Assembly: GCA_013365325.1 (NCBI GenBank)
Contig: JABVXV010000066.1
Span: 124,001-188,000, forward strand
Source: Dipetalonema caudispina
Lineage: Eukaryota > Nematoda > Chromadorea > Rhabditida > Onchocercidae
Reading direction: 5' to 3'
Length of the DNA: 64,000 nucleotides
The stretch's first letter is position 1. Each line of letters opens with the position of its first letter. Made by a program: the position numbers and the translations under genes. This document shows, one piece after another, positions 35,410-47,879 of the stretch. The notes under the pieces are model-generated. The model did no database searches, had not been told where the DNA came from, and saw only the letters and a list, made by a program, of their open reading frames with translations.

Positions 35410-38303
35410 AATCCCATCAATCTAAGCGTTATAAACCAAGAAAGGATGGATTAGTTTAAAAAAACCAGCAGTACCTTTTTATGAGTTTGTCTTGCTAGAA
35501 AATTTGCATAAACAACTGCTTGATTAACCTTACCGGAATTTTCAACGAGTGCCGAATAAAACGTTTCATAGTAACATTAATGCTTCTGAGACACGTCCCC
35601 GCGAGCATCTTTTCGTCGTTTCCGTAAATCCGTCCCATTTCAATCTCTATATACTGCAAATTGTTCACTTAATTTGCCTTGACATGATCTTTTAGCTTTG
35701 GCATGCGTGCGTTCACGTTGTGTTTGTAAACACTAAGTATTTATGTGCTAACTTACTTGTTTCCTTGATTTTATCTGTCTTACAAATTTTCGTTTCGGAG
35801 AAGAATTGTTGTAAAATTGTCTCTCAGAATTTTTAGGATTTCATTTTAAGTTATTATTATGTAATTACTCAATCATCTATAATTAGCAGACGTAAGAATG
35901 ACGTGGAAACACTACAAAAGGTATTGTTCCTACAAATTCGGCGAGAAAAGAAATCATCCAATCATTCTTGTATCTAACGTTTTCCAGTTATGGAGTTAAG
36001 GAAGGTAAGAGACGCTGTGTTCAAATCTTCAAGAATTTCGACAACTACGAATTCTTTCCACTATAGCGGGAAAATGTAAGATTCTAAAATAAGTAGGTTG
36101 AATAAAAGGTTATGTCATTTGCATATACAAGTGGAAAAATATGTTATAGTCACTGGATATATCATAAGACAGGAATCTCTATTAAATTAATATTCTTTTA
36201 CGTAAAAAAAGTTTTTTTTTTTTTTTTTAACGGATTCACCTTGTACTACTTATTTCATATTGTACATCAGGCTTGAAAGGTTGATCGTACTTTGCTACAG
36301 TTCATCAATATTGTCACATCTCTCAAGCTGTGATTATTAATCACAGACGAGAAAACTGACGAAAAGTTGAAGAATATAAAGGCTGTGGGTGTTTTGGAAA
36401 ACGCAATCCAGAGATAGCTTGAACGGATACTGAAATAAAAAGTTTAGTAGTTGAGAGAGAGTAGAAGAAGTTCACTTCATTCATAATTTGAATCCTTATA
36501 TTTAAGAATTATTTTAATGTCAAATTCAGCAAGAATAAATTTACAAAAAAATCGTTCAATTATTCTTGCAAACTTTCTAGCCGTACGATATGATCACTGA
36601 AATATTAATACATATTTTGATGGAACAGGGAAATTAGAAATGGAATTAATTGAGTGAACGATTCTCATCATTCAGGAAATATTGTCAATTTGTAAAGTGT
36701 GATTGATATTTTTACTGATAAGCTGATCAAAGAAATTCGTATGTCCGTTTGGAACAATGATAGTCTCTTTCTTCTTTTTTATATCTCTTCTTTTTTTATA
36801 TGTCCTTATAAATTTTTAAATTAGAAGATTTTTTCTTCTCAATTTCCATTTTAATTTAATGTTAAACAATAAGGAAAACGTGTAAAACACTTGGGATCGA
36901 TAATTCAATTTATTTATAATGGTCAGAATGCAAATAATTGTGATTTTTCAACGATAACGATAAGCATTCATTCTGCGATATTGTCAATATCGTTAATCTC
37001 GACAAATAAATGAGCATGCTGTCGTATTTAATTTTGATATGCTATAAATTTATCAAAATTTTGTTGGTATTTTTCGACACACTTTCGTGAATGTGATGGT
37101 TTTTTGCTTTCACAGTTCGTCTTATCGTTACTTCTTGCATTGTGTTTCGTCCTCTAAAAATTAGAATAGAAATTGTGGTGTAATTATCAGAAATATGTAT
37201 ATTCGCAAACAACTTCACGTCACACGAATTCATTTTTTGCTATATTTTGAGTGTACTTTCTTCTCGATTTTCGTGGTTTTTAAATTTGAATTCTAAATTT
37301 TGATATTCAGGATTGTAATTTCAGTTTATTTAATATAAAATGCGAGGTAGCAATTTTAATGTTTCCGTTTTTTGTGCTCGTTCTTTGCTTTTCTTTTTTT
37401 TTTTTTAATTCTTGCTATCTATTTTAATCAAATCATTTTTCTTGATTTGTTGAAGGAAATGAATTACAGTAGTAGTGAATAGTACTATCGGATTAGATTG
37501 CAATTGGTATACAGTAGTACGAGACAATTTCAGTGGTTCTAATGTATCTATAAGACGAAATTGAAATCTGGTATTGTTGTAAGAGTGTTCAAATTTCTGA
37601 AAAGCATCGAAGATAGGGATGTGTCATACAAGAGCTAATGAGGAAGTGAAAGAAACTGTCATTTCATCTGATACTTGACATTGAAGATGTCGTCTCCTCT
37701 TTTCTTTTTTAGTATACTTTTTCCAAACATTTCCTAACATCATTATTTTATCAGATCGAACCAACAGCAATAAAGTATAGGATATGGTACAGTCATCCCT
37801 CATCTTTTTTTTATTCACTGAAAAATTTTCAATACCAAAAACTTTAGTACTAACTTTAAGCATTTGCTACTTACTTCATTTCTATCTCTCAACGATCCTT
37901 CTACCTGCCCTCTTCGAAGATTTTTTTTTTGTCCTTTCAAAAGTATTAGAAAGTTGGAAAGTTCCTCTTATGGAAGCAAATTGGAGAGAACTGAAATGGT
38001 AGAAATAGTTTTGAAAAGAAGGAAACGTTGAAATTCAATGATGTCAAGTATTCTTTGCTGGGATTTTATGGTGGGCTGCGTGAAAGTTCGTCCTCGATGT
38101 TTAAGTGAGTTAAGCGTCTATGATGAGTTTATGTTTCTTGGGATTGCGGGATGTTCGTGTTTTAAGTTTGGTATACAAAGAGTGGGTTGCTTGAAAGTTG
38201 GGGTCAAAATTTGATTAGAATGGGATTGATACACATTGATGAGTTCACGTTCAGATGCGATAATCGCAGGCGTTTTATCATTCGCTGTATTTTGTTTGAG
38301 ATG
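35410..38303. other. Divergent intergenic region MSS4-VPS24, no gene seen
   Basis: About 2.9 kb of AT-rich DNA between two divergently transcribed genes, presumably holding both promoters. It contains homopolymer runs (T runs near 36210 and 37390). I looked for paired splice sites with open frames on both strands and found none that I would defend. The last bases before VPS24 read TTTTGTTTGAG directly followed by ATG, a plausible trans-splice acceptor. Confidence 0.5.
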
Positions 38304-40039
38304 ATGGGCATATTTGGGCGGGACAAAAAGGTCGACACGAAAGAAGCCGTGCGTGAGCTGCAGCGGAAAATGCGAGCTGAACTGCGACAGCTCGATCGTC
38401 AGATCCATGCTATTGAACGGGAAGAAATAAAGGTTTTCTATTGATTAAACATTGTAAGAAGTTTTTGTCAACTTCTCTTGGGGCATTGTTTAAGTTCGTT
38501 CATGGCTTAGATCATTATATTCTTTATAATGTGAAAATTAAGCACTCACGTTTAAAAGAATGATTGCAGGTTAAAAGGCAGATAAAAGAGTCAGCAAAGA
38601 AAGGTGACCGAGATGTGTGTATCGTGCTTGCAAAGTCTATTTTGCAGTCAAGAAAGGTAAATTATATTATTAATTTGAGTCCTGGAGTTATCGGTCGACT
38701 CGAACTATTCCCAGTTATACATTTAGAGATTAACTGATCACTACAGCAATAGAGCTTATTAAGTGGGTGTAATCAGCTCAACTGGATGACACTACAGGAC
38801 TGATAATTTGTGCCTCTTTGTTGATTTTTCTGTTCGCCTGTACGATTTTCTATATGAAAAGATTTCTGATTGTTAAGAAGGTGCGTTAGACATCCTGGAA
38901 AACGCTCTTTTCTTGAGTTATATTTTTCTGAAATGGAACATTATATTAAGAGTCTGCATGTTCTTTATTTACTCTTAAAAATTAATTCCCTTCTTTTTGA
39001 AATCAAACGTATTTATTTAAATAAATTGTAGCTCTGCTTCCCAATTTTTAGATAAACAGATATTTAGTCGAAAATTTATTTTGAGGCGGTCTCAAAAATC
39101 CATGGAACAAAGGCACAGATCAATTCGGTTGTTATGGGGATGCAACAACAACTTGCAACAGTTCGTATGGCGGGCTCATTACAACAATCTACAGACGTGA
39201 TGAGAAATATGCAGCAACTAGTGAAGGTATGCTTATTTTCGAAGGGACAAAATTGAGACATTATCTATTTATATGTGTGATTGCAATTTTTGGCTATTAT
39301 TAATGTTACTTGGGATTGACAGCCAAACCGTAAGGGATAAAGTGGGGATCATATTATGCAGCATAGAGGTAAAACAGTAAATATACTCTGAATCATATCA
39401 CATGTTATGAATTTAAGGTACCTGAAATAATGTCAACAATGCGTGAGCTTTCGAAGGAGATGATGAAAATAGGTATTATAGATGAAATGATTGAGGAAAC
39501 CATGGAATCAGTGGAACCAGAAGAGCTTGAAGAAGAGGCGCAGGTATTGTTATGTTATTTTTGAATATTCGCAGTAAGCGAAATTCATTAGGAATTTTGA
39601 AATTTGAGTTACACTAACTGAATAAGTGTGGATTTTGCAGCAGAAATTTACCTATTTTCCCTTGCTACTGAAATTATTAAGGTTTCCTCATTCTTCCATG
39701 CTATTTACTACATGAAAGTAATAATGCAGTTCCATAGCAGGCAGACTCTTACATCAAGAAAAGAAGTTTACGAGATTAGATGCGGGACCTTTCTATTATG
39801 TCTTTCTGTTCGCTCCGTAGACTGCAAGTGCCTTTTTGATTTGCAACAAATTTCAAAGATTTTTACAGGAAGAGGTAGATCGAATATTGTATGAAATTAC
39901 AGCCGGTGAATTGGGTAAAGCACCATCTGCTGTCAAGGACACACTTGCAGTGGAACCGGGAAGCATGCTGGCGGGTGCTGAGGGACATGCCGTTGACTAT
40001 GATGAGATGCGTGCTAGGTTAGAGTTCCTCAAAAACTAA
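38304..40039 (+). CDS. vps-24: VPS24 / CHMP3, ESCRT-III subunit
   Basis: Membrane-remodelling ESCRT-III component that co-polymerises with VPS2 on endosomes for multivesicular-body sorting, cytokinesis and membrane repair. Exons: 38304-38432, 38570-38656, 39086-39226, 39418-39543 and 39869-40039, 217 residues (human CHMP3 222). The N-terminus MGIFGRDKK and basic helix RKMRAELRQLDRQI match the family. KKGDRDVCIVLAK, INSVVMGMQQQLA, then RELSKEMMKIGIIDEMIEE follow. The C-terminal DRILYEITAGELGKAPS is diagnostic, and the end carries a MIM1-like helix (DYDEMRARLEFLKN). A second ATG sits three bases upstream; the internal one matches the family N-terminus. The acceptor of exon 3 (TTTTGAG) is unusual but is required by the alignment. 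Confidence 0.96.
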
Positions 40040-40902
40040 TCTCGAAAAAAAATTAAAGTAAACTTTGCGCTTTATGAATTTTCATATTAAAATCGTGTTT
40101 TATTATGGTACTTCTAGAAAAGTGGTGTACAATATGAATTAAAAAAAAAATGGAAGGCTCTTGTCATCTGATTTAAAAGGTTGATGTTTTTACGCAAGAA
40201 ATAAGAAAAAGTATTGTCTAGATAATGACAATATCTTAGCTTTTAATCATAAATTAGGAAAATAATTTGTATTATTTCTTTTCTTTGGTATAGTTTCTCA
40301 AATTGAAGCAGTTTTGACCAGAATGTCCTATTGTATATAGTAAGTACAAATTTCATCACATAGTTTGACTCAAATACTTTTTATGAGCTGATTGATTGTC
40401 TTTTGATCAAAATAATTTATATGCTCTGCACTGAATTGTCATGTATTATGTGGTTGTAAATATCGATCAGGTGCACTCGTTTACGCATGTATACATATCT
40501 GTTTGCTAACCTGCTTAAAATGTATTAGTTTGAAGACGCATCGAGGGTACGAAAGAATTACACGTTGGGAAATTGACATATTTTGTTGTTGGTAATGGTA
40601 GGATTACTCACATTTTGAAGAGTAGGGGACGAATAAAGATAACTTAGAGGAAGACTTATTATTACAAGTTTATGTTTTACGGGTTTCAATATTTAATAGA
40701 TCTGTGCAAGTCCGTCATTATTCAACATACTCATGGAACTATAACTCTAAGCAATGAAGAAATTGCAGAAATACATCAAATATTAAAACCTGTGAAAAAT
40801 TATTTGTTAATAATAACTCTTTCTGTGAGTCTTCCTTAGTTTATGGAAGCTCATAATTCTTAGTTGTTATACTTGGAGTTATGTTTTCATGAATAGATTG
40901 CA
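40040..40902. other. VPS24 3' flank, no gene seen
   Basis: AT-rich sequence between the VPS24 stop and the mariner terminal repeat. It presumably holds the VPS24 3' UTR. No open exon-like stretch is supported. Confidence 0.55.
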
Positions 40903-42350
40903 TTAGGTTGGTGCAAGTAATTTTTAAAGCATTCTCGTGGTTGAAATTTATTTCTCATTTTCATACAGGTTCTTTTTCTACTTTGTAGAAGTGAAGAAAG
41001 ATTGCTGTGGTCCTTCACCGTAATGACTATAAAGTGTTTACATACTATTCAATAAATATATCCGGAAATATTATGATGTAAAATCGACTAAAGAATTTTC
41101 CGGAGATATAATGCAACATGCTCTACATACAAAGTTTGAACTGCTTCAGATGATGAGATTGCATACGAGCAGCAATACCTTACACTGAGAGAAGCGCCTA
41201 TAATTTTCTAAGCAAATGGGAAAGACACATCCTCAAGTCTAGTTTTCGGCTAGAGAAGTAAGTTACTAGTTTCTAAGTGTCATTTCGGGTTTTTTTTCAG
41301 TTGTCGGTTTTATATTCGGTTCAGTGAAGTGATTTCTTGCTGAATTTACCATTTCTTGTTGGGATTTATCGTAAAACATTGTGGCTATTATATTTCTTCG
41401 TTAATAATTTATTATTTGTTTACTTTATTTTAGTTTATTGAAGGATTTTAGACAAAACGTATTGATTTTTTTACAAATTCAAAATGAGTCGATAGAGGTA
41501 GTTCGCAATATTAAAAATCTCTTTGTCCTATAACTGCTAACGAACGTGCAAGGAAATGCTGATTCAAGTGGGTGTGGTGAGAGGGTTGGAAGGAACATCA
41601 TGGTTGACTATCAATGTTGACAGCGATAAAGATCTTCGAAGTTATTTCTTTTACTACTACGGTAAAAGTTGCTTGAAAACTCGATATTGATTGATCTGCA
41701 GATATTCGGCACTTCTGCACTTGAAGCAAATTGGGAAAATAAAAAGCTTGGTGAGACACGTCACTGATTGTTATTTTGAAACATCATATTAATCCACATA
41801 ACAAACAGGAAACTGTTGCTCGATTGGTAAAGTACACGGACTGATCGTCGTCGATCGAGAGAAGAAGCTAGAAAGCATTTCTTAAAGCCGAATTTGTATT
41901 TTGTAGAATTAGTAATAAAGAAGGTTATTAATGCTTGGTAGCTTGTTGTTCTCTCATTCATTATGGCTTTCTAAATTCTGGTGGAAGTGATAAGTACAAA
42001 TATATTCAGAAAATTGGTGAAATACACTAAAAACTACTCAACATCAAATCGATATTGGTTCTCTTCGATCACATCTAATATTATCATGTATTTGACAGCA
42101 AATATTATAAGACTGGACGAGTTGCGCTGTGAAATTCTGTTTCATCATATTTATTTGAGGTTTCGCTTATCGGCTATTGCTTATTGAATCATTTCGACAA
42201 CTTTTTTATAGGGAAAATGACTCTATAACTTCGAAACAACGATTTTTATGCTACAAAAATAAATTTACTTTTCATTGGCAGAATTCTCTTTTTTGGTTAA
42301 AATGGTTCTTATTTTGATTAATAAAGATGTGTTTAAGCTAAACTAACTTA
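40903..42350 (+). mobile_element. Decayed mariner transposon, Hsmar1-like (cecropia-type)
   Basis: The left end TTAGGTTGGTGCAAGTAATT (40903-40922) is very close to the Hsmar1 mariner terminal repeat. From about 41460 the sequence follows a cecropia-type mariner transposase gene at low identity with many stops and indels. Recognisable pieces are AACTGCTAACGAACGTGCA (about 41536), a stretch matching HLKQIGK-KKL (about 41720), an equivalent of the DEAPKHFPKPNL region (about 41870), GGCTTTCTAAATTCTGG (about 41964), the segment equivalent to LDNFLQGK (about 42197), and GATTAATAAAGATGTGT (about 42318). The right terminal repeat is eroded or deleted. The 5' non-coding part is several hundred bases longer than usual, suggesting an insertion. 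The transposase is clearly non-functional. Confidence 0.82.
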
Positions 42351-44704
42351 TGGTTTTATTATAACATCCTTTGATGTTTCTTGTCTATGAAAAGTTTGTG
42401 GGAAAGATATTTGATGTTTGCTATAAACATGTACAATTTCTTATAATGGACACTGTCCAGTTTCGTCGCAAACTATAAAATCTAGTTTATGCATAGATCG
42501 TGGACTCGGTTGTGGTACATAGAGCGGTTCTCCAATAATTTCCAAGCTATAAATAAAGAGTAAAAACAAGAACAGTTTTTTTGGGAAATTTTTTTTTCCA
42601 CTTCTACAAAAAATACAGCAATAAAACTAGCTTAATATGATGGAAATATTCGTAACGAGGTATCTTTGCAATAGAACTGACAAAGTTTGAAATATAATAT
42701 CTCGAATCAACGATACTGTTAGAAGGTGGGGATAAAAGTTACTTGCATGCAAGTTTGATTACTATAATTTTTCGATCCGATGGTTTCAGTTCCCCAGATT
42801 CTATTCTCGATGGAAGAATTATAGTTAATTGAAGCAATTTCGTACCAAAAATGATTTATTTCCAGATTTTGATGACAAAGCATTGATGATACAAACATTG
42901 CCCTTATTCATTATGGTCTGTTTGCAACATTTCCTTTTTGTACAATATTGTTAGCGTGTTATTATCATTGATTCTCTGACATAACCATTTTTCTTCATTT
43001 CTTTTTTATAAATAAATTTCGATTAGTTTTTTCTTCCAAAGCGTAAATTTCCCAAAGCGCTGTTTGACTATTTCAAAAGCACAGCTCTGTATTTAAACGA
43101 TGGTTAAATGTTGGCATCAAAATGATTGCTTTGCATGTTCTTATCATAAGCACTCTTGTCTTTTATATTATATCAGATACTGGCCTGAGAATTGAACTAT
43201 GAGGTATCGTTGAAAAGCAGCATTGTGCATAATTTCACTTGTGAAGTTATTTCCTCAGTTGCATACTTTACTTTTTGTGAGATTTGAGCATTCTATTGAT
43301 AGGATGAAGTGATATTTCTCATTTTAATTTGTCATACATCTATATTTGATATTCAATCAGACTATCATTATGTATATCTTTTCCTATTTATGATAGTACC
43401 TATATGACTTTTAGAGGGAATGAGATGAAATAATTGAGAAATTAAGAATGTGAACTTTCTTGTGCTATATGACGTGACCTATATCACAGATAGTTCGATA
43501 ACAATAGTAGTAGTAGTAGTAGAGTAAGCGTTTGTTTGTTAATAATAGATGCGTAACATTATTCACTTTTGTGCGAATAATAAGTGTGTCACTCATTTAT
43601 CATATAAGTATTACGTCAATCAATTTTTATTGCTACCATGAAGTACACTATTCTCAAGATTAGTTACTAAAGTGATAACATGCATGGGATCGATATATGA
43701 TAATGGGTATGACAGTGACACGTGAAGGACAAGCAGTATTGCAAGTTTGGTTTTTGTTCATTTGGAAAATGAACATTGTCTTGTTGTAACTGCTGGGAGA
43801 GGAAGAAGAAGAAAATAGGATGATAAGATAGGAAGAAAAATTTGATGTGTTGTGAACCTGAAAGATAGCTGTCTCTTTAATCGTCTCGTCTTCTTACCCC
43901 ACTCTTATAACAAGAGAACTTTTGGCACATACATAAATCGCATTTTTGGTTTGCATTGATTTGAAAAAGAATTGGTATGTTAAGGGAAGAAGAATAGAAG
44001 TTTCGATTGGATGAGATGCGATAGGATAGGATGGAATTGGGATGGTAAAGATGAGTAGTGATGCTCCATTCCTTCCAAGTATTTTTTTTCAGAGATTGTT
44101 GTTATTGCTGTCTGCCAATTCAACGTTCCTCTTTGTTTGCCATGAGCTGTGGTATTGTTGATTCATTCTCATCATATTTCTCTTCTTTCTTTTTTCTCTT
44201 TTTATTTTGAGGTCATCAAAATAGTTATCAGTAATACAACTGCTTTTATCCTACATTTCCTTACTCATAATTGCTATAGGGAATCTGGAATTAATAATCC
44301 TTAGTGTAGAAAACACTCCTACTATTAATTTAATAGTCAGAACATTTCTTATATTCATCAACATTTCTGAATTGTTTATTTTTTAAATTGCAGGATGCTT
44401 ATTGAAATTTAAAACTGTGTGACTTTGAAAAGGCTCTTTATAAGGTAGCGCAAATTTTTAATTCTGGAAGATTGGTATCAGTTGTGGACATTAGTTATTA
44501 CTTTCATTTTATTCGCACTGTTTTAATCTGAAAATTGCACATGAAATTGCACTCTCCCTATTTTGCATCAATAAACGTTATTATTTTCCCTGAGAAAAAT
44601 GGATCTTTTATAGTATCTATATGTTCAGTTATACTTCTCTTTCCGGTTATACATGACTTGAGATATGTCTTATATTTTATTTAAAAACTTTTAGATAAAC
44701 GATA
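42351..44704. other. AT-rich intergenic region with simple repeats
   Basis: No gene seen. It contains a short AGT/TAG trinucleotide run near 43505-43523 and a purine-rich tract with GATAGGATGG-type repeats (about 43800-44060). The final bases, AAACTTTTAG just upstream of the next start codon, look like a trans-splice acceptor. Confidence 0.5.
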
Positions 44705-46789
44705 ATGGCCGAACATAGCTTCTACGCGGTGGGACATGGCAAGAAACCAGGTGTATATGAGAAATGGGCGGATGTGCAGGAACAGGCTTGTTTTCCCGCA
44801 CTTGTCACTATTCAAAAACATCTTGCATGGCCTTTTCTAAATACAGCTTTTTATACTGACTTTGAATAGGCTGTAGTCAACATTGACTGAAAAGTCAGGA
44901 AATAATAAGGTATTCAACACTGATCAATTTTCTTTTTCGAATCACTGAAACTGTTGGTACATCTTCAGAACTAATATCATTTTTAATGTTAGTCCAGAAG
45001 CACAACATTCTTACTGTGGCTTTTTTTTTTTTTCATTATTAATAAATTTCCATAAGGTTTCATGGCAGATTCAGTTTTCCAGATAAAGGATTTCCCTCAA
45101 CCAGTTTATAAGAAATTTGCTACAAAAGAGGAAGCCGAAGAATACGTGAAAGCCCGACGACCGGAAAGAGTTTCATGTTGGTTGTAACTTAATTTTTCTC
45201 ATATTATTTTGTCGAATTCTACAATACTTTATGTATTAAAAGACTAATTATTTATTCATGGAATACATTTCCAAAGTATTCTTTCGTCGTTCAATATTCT
45301 ATAAACTTCATATAACCTCGATGTTTATGGGTTTCTAAAATTACGTTAATGATAATAAGAATGAATTTACTTGCAAATGATTCGTGCTTTTAAAGCAATT
45401 TCAGTGGAAGTGGATGAGAAAGCGGATAAATTTTATGCAGTTGCTCGAGGAAAAGTTGTAGGAATATTTACAGATTACAATGAAGTTAAGAACCATGTGA
45501 GAGAAATATTGCATTTCTTATATCATTTGATTCGAATGAAAAATCCTTCCCATACTTTTTACTTCTTCAGTAGAAATTTCAAAAGTTTACCTCAATTTAT
45601 TTATAATTGAACTATACAAAAGAGTTCCAGATAGCCGATTATCCTCAGCCACTGTACAAGAAATTCGAGAAACTAGATGAAGCAAAAGCTTATTATAAGA
45701 AATACTCGAATGGAGAAGAGGATGGTAATTCAAAAGGTTTTGTTTTTATTTACATTTTCTCTAGGATTTGCACACTTTTCGGGAGCACTGTGTAATGGTT
45801 ATTTCAGAACACTGTACGAGTGCTTCAGAACAATTGTGATGCTCTTAATTTATCGAATTTCTTAAAAATAATTTGGCGCGATATAGCTTGGTGCTGATAA
45901 GAAGAATAATTGCATAATATCTTCATTACTCCTTATGGATTGAATACTGGCTAAATGGCATTCAAAGGATGTGGATCACTGACTTACTGCTATTTATAAG
46001 GGAAGCATGCACAGCTAAACCAATGGAATCACAAAATGGAACAGTATGGACGACACGAAAAGAAATAGAAAAAGAAAAGAAGAAACCAAGATGATTTAAT
46101 GATATCGTGCCAAAATGACTGTTAAATCGAGCATGTAATTAGTAATTTCAGAATCAAAAGCACATAATACACCAGCGGATAGCAATGAGAAAGAAGTAAA
46201 AGAGACGGAAAATACAGAAGAGAAGAAAGAGGCGAGGATAACATCGATTCTTGCTTGATTAATAAACAACCGATTAATGCTTCCTATGTTCTCTTTGTAC
46301 TTGAAACAATGTGTTGTTATTGTATTTGTATAATTTTAAAAGCAGACTTAATTTCCTGTAAATTTCAGCAAACTAACAAAGGATCGGTATTCTACGCTGT
46401 TGCACATGGCCATAAAACTGGTGTGTTCAAAACATGGGAAGAATGCCAGGAAGCAACGAAGGATTTCAAAGGCGCCAAATTTAAGAAATTCGACAATGAA
46501 GAAGATGCGAAGTTGTTTGTTGAGGGCAGAAATATTAAGGAAACAGGTAATTGTCTTGAATCGTTTATGATAAGGGATTTATCGAAAATAAGTTTTACTA
46601 GTCTTTTTGCAAACGTTGCAGGAGATGGCTAATTCTGATTAGTCCCAGTGTATATTTTATCATCGTTACTTTTCCTAGTTTAAAATGCATTTGAAAATTA
46701 TAGAAGATCGTAAGAGAGCTCATAGTCCGGATGATGTGGCAGATGTCGAAGAAAAATCAGCGAAAAAAGAAGCTAAAGCAAATGCATGA
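44705..46789 (+). CDS. Protein with three tandem RNase H1-type hybrid-binding domains, no nuclease domain
   Basis: Predicted RNA:DNA-hybrid or dsRNA-binding protein. Exons: 44705-44785, 45083-45176, 45405-45496, 45631-45724, 46152-46195, 46369-46546 and 46704-46789, about 222 residues. Three copies of the RNase H1 N-terminal domain (viroplasmin-like RHBD) are visible. Copy 1 is FYAVGHGKKPGVYEKW with PQPVYKKFATKEEAEEYV. Copy 2 is FYAVARGKVVGIF with PQPLYKKFEKLDEAKAYY. Copy 3 is FYAVAHGHKTGVFKTWEEC with GAKFKKFDNEEDAKLFV. In copies 1 and 2 an intron splits the domain at the same place. A Lys/Glu-rich tail ends the protein. Intron 1 has a GC donor (CAG|GCTTGT), forced by the domain alignment. 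The linker exon may instead end at 46231 with another GC donor, adding 12 residues. The RNase H1 gene lies 1.1 kb downstream on the same strand. Confidence 0.82.
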
Positions 46790-47879
46790 AAAGAAGGGAA
46801 GTTTTTATATTTTACATTGCATGAATGCTATTATTTTATCTCCAGATACTGTTTTTGGTAGGTTTTATTGGTACTTGTGTTTAGTAGTTTTTTACCGATG
46901 ATTGTAAATGTAATAATAAAGTTTCTAATTCTAAGGACTTTTTTTAACGGGTTCTATAGTTTACTGTGTGAAAGCTGATAACGTTCTCAAAAATATTCCT
47001 TGTAATATCATTAATCTTGTTTTCCCCATCCATTTGTGTATGGCTTTGTTTTATATGTCTTTGCTGCCTCTAGTAACTCTTCCTTCATAAATATATTTTT
47101 TTGTTTACTTTTTTTTTATCAGAAATTTGGTAGTCGTATCAAATCAAAGAGGATCAAGCACTGGAAGTCCCAAGCTTTTTTATCGTCTGGCATTTGCTTT
47201 TCTGTTTTCCTTGATGCAGTTGTGTTTCACTGTTTTCTTCATCCTCTCTATTTGATTACAGCAAAATGTTCTGCACTTTCCTTCCTTTTTCTTGGACAAT
47301 TCTCCATGGTATATTTATTTGATGGAATGTTAAAAAATTGTTGTGAACGGTAAATATTCTACGAATTTTTCAAATCATTTTTCTCTTTTTATTGGTAAAC
47401 ATTTGTTACTGTACTTCGATTGTTAGATAAATTTTTTGCTAAAATTTCCTTGATGGTATCGCACAGAGTAGTCTGTTTTTATAGCAGCTGACATATATTG
47501 GTACTGTTGTTAATTCAATGTTAGAAATCTCATCAAAGTCGTAGAAATTGGGACTTTTAAGTCATGTATTCTGATTCTTCAACTGATGGACGACTGTTAG
47601 TTAATGCTAAAGAGCTTTTGCAATTATGTAGATATGCTTATTGCATTTATAGGAGGGATAAGTCAGTTGCGATCCAATTCAATATGAGTCTTCGTGAGCG
47701 AAGTTCTGTCATTGGACTTTCTATGGGTATACGGCGAAAAGTATGCGTATTTTCCAAAAAGTGTTATGCATATTCGCTTCAAAATCAGTTATTTAAGGAC
47801 TGTTGGTTTGAAAGATGCTCGTAAAATGGCTCGTTTAAATCGATTTTTATGTTGCAGTGTTACCTAGTACCTAAGAGAG
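46790..47879. other. Intergenic region between the hybrid-binding protein and RNase H1
   Basis: Contains an AATAAA polyadenylation signal at 46915-46920 and, just before the next gene, an acceptor TTTTTATGTTGCAG (ends near 47857) suited to trans-splicing. Two open frames of about 100 and 86 codons (47036-47353 and 47564-47824) show no domain. The two genes could form an operon, but the spacing is long for one. Confidence 0.5.

Noticed and set aside
41761..41961. Minus-strand 66-codon frame
   Set aside because: It is antisense to the decayed mariner transposase.
47036..47824. Two plus-strand frames upstream of RNase H1 (considered as a mitochondrial leader)
   Set aside because: Neither joins the RNase H1 start exon in frame, and the acceptor before 47880 makes a trans-spliced start there more likely.
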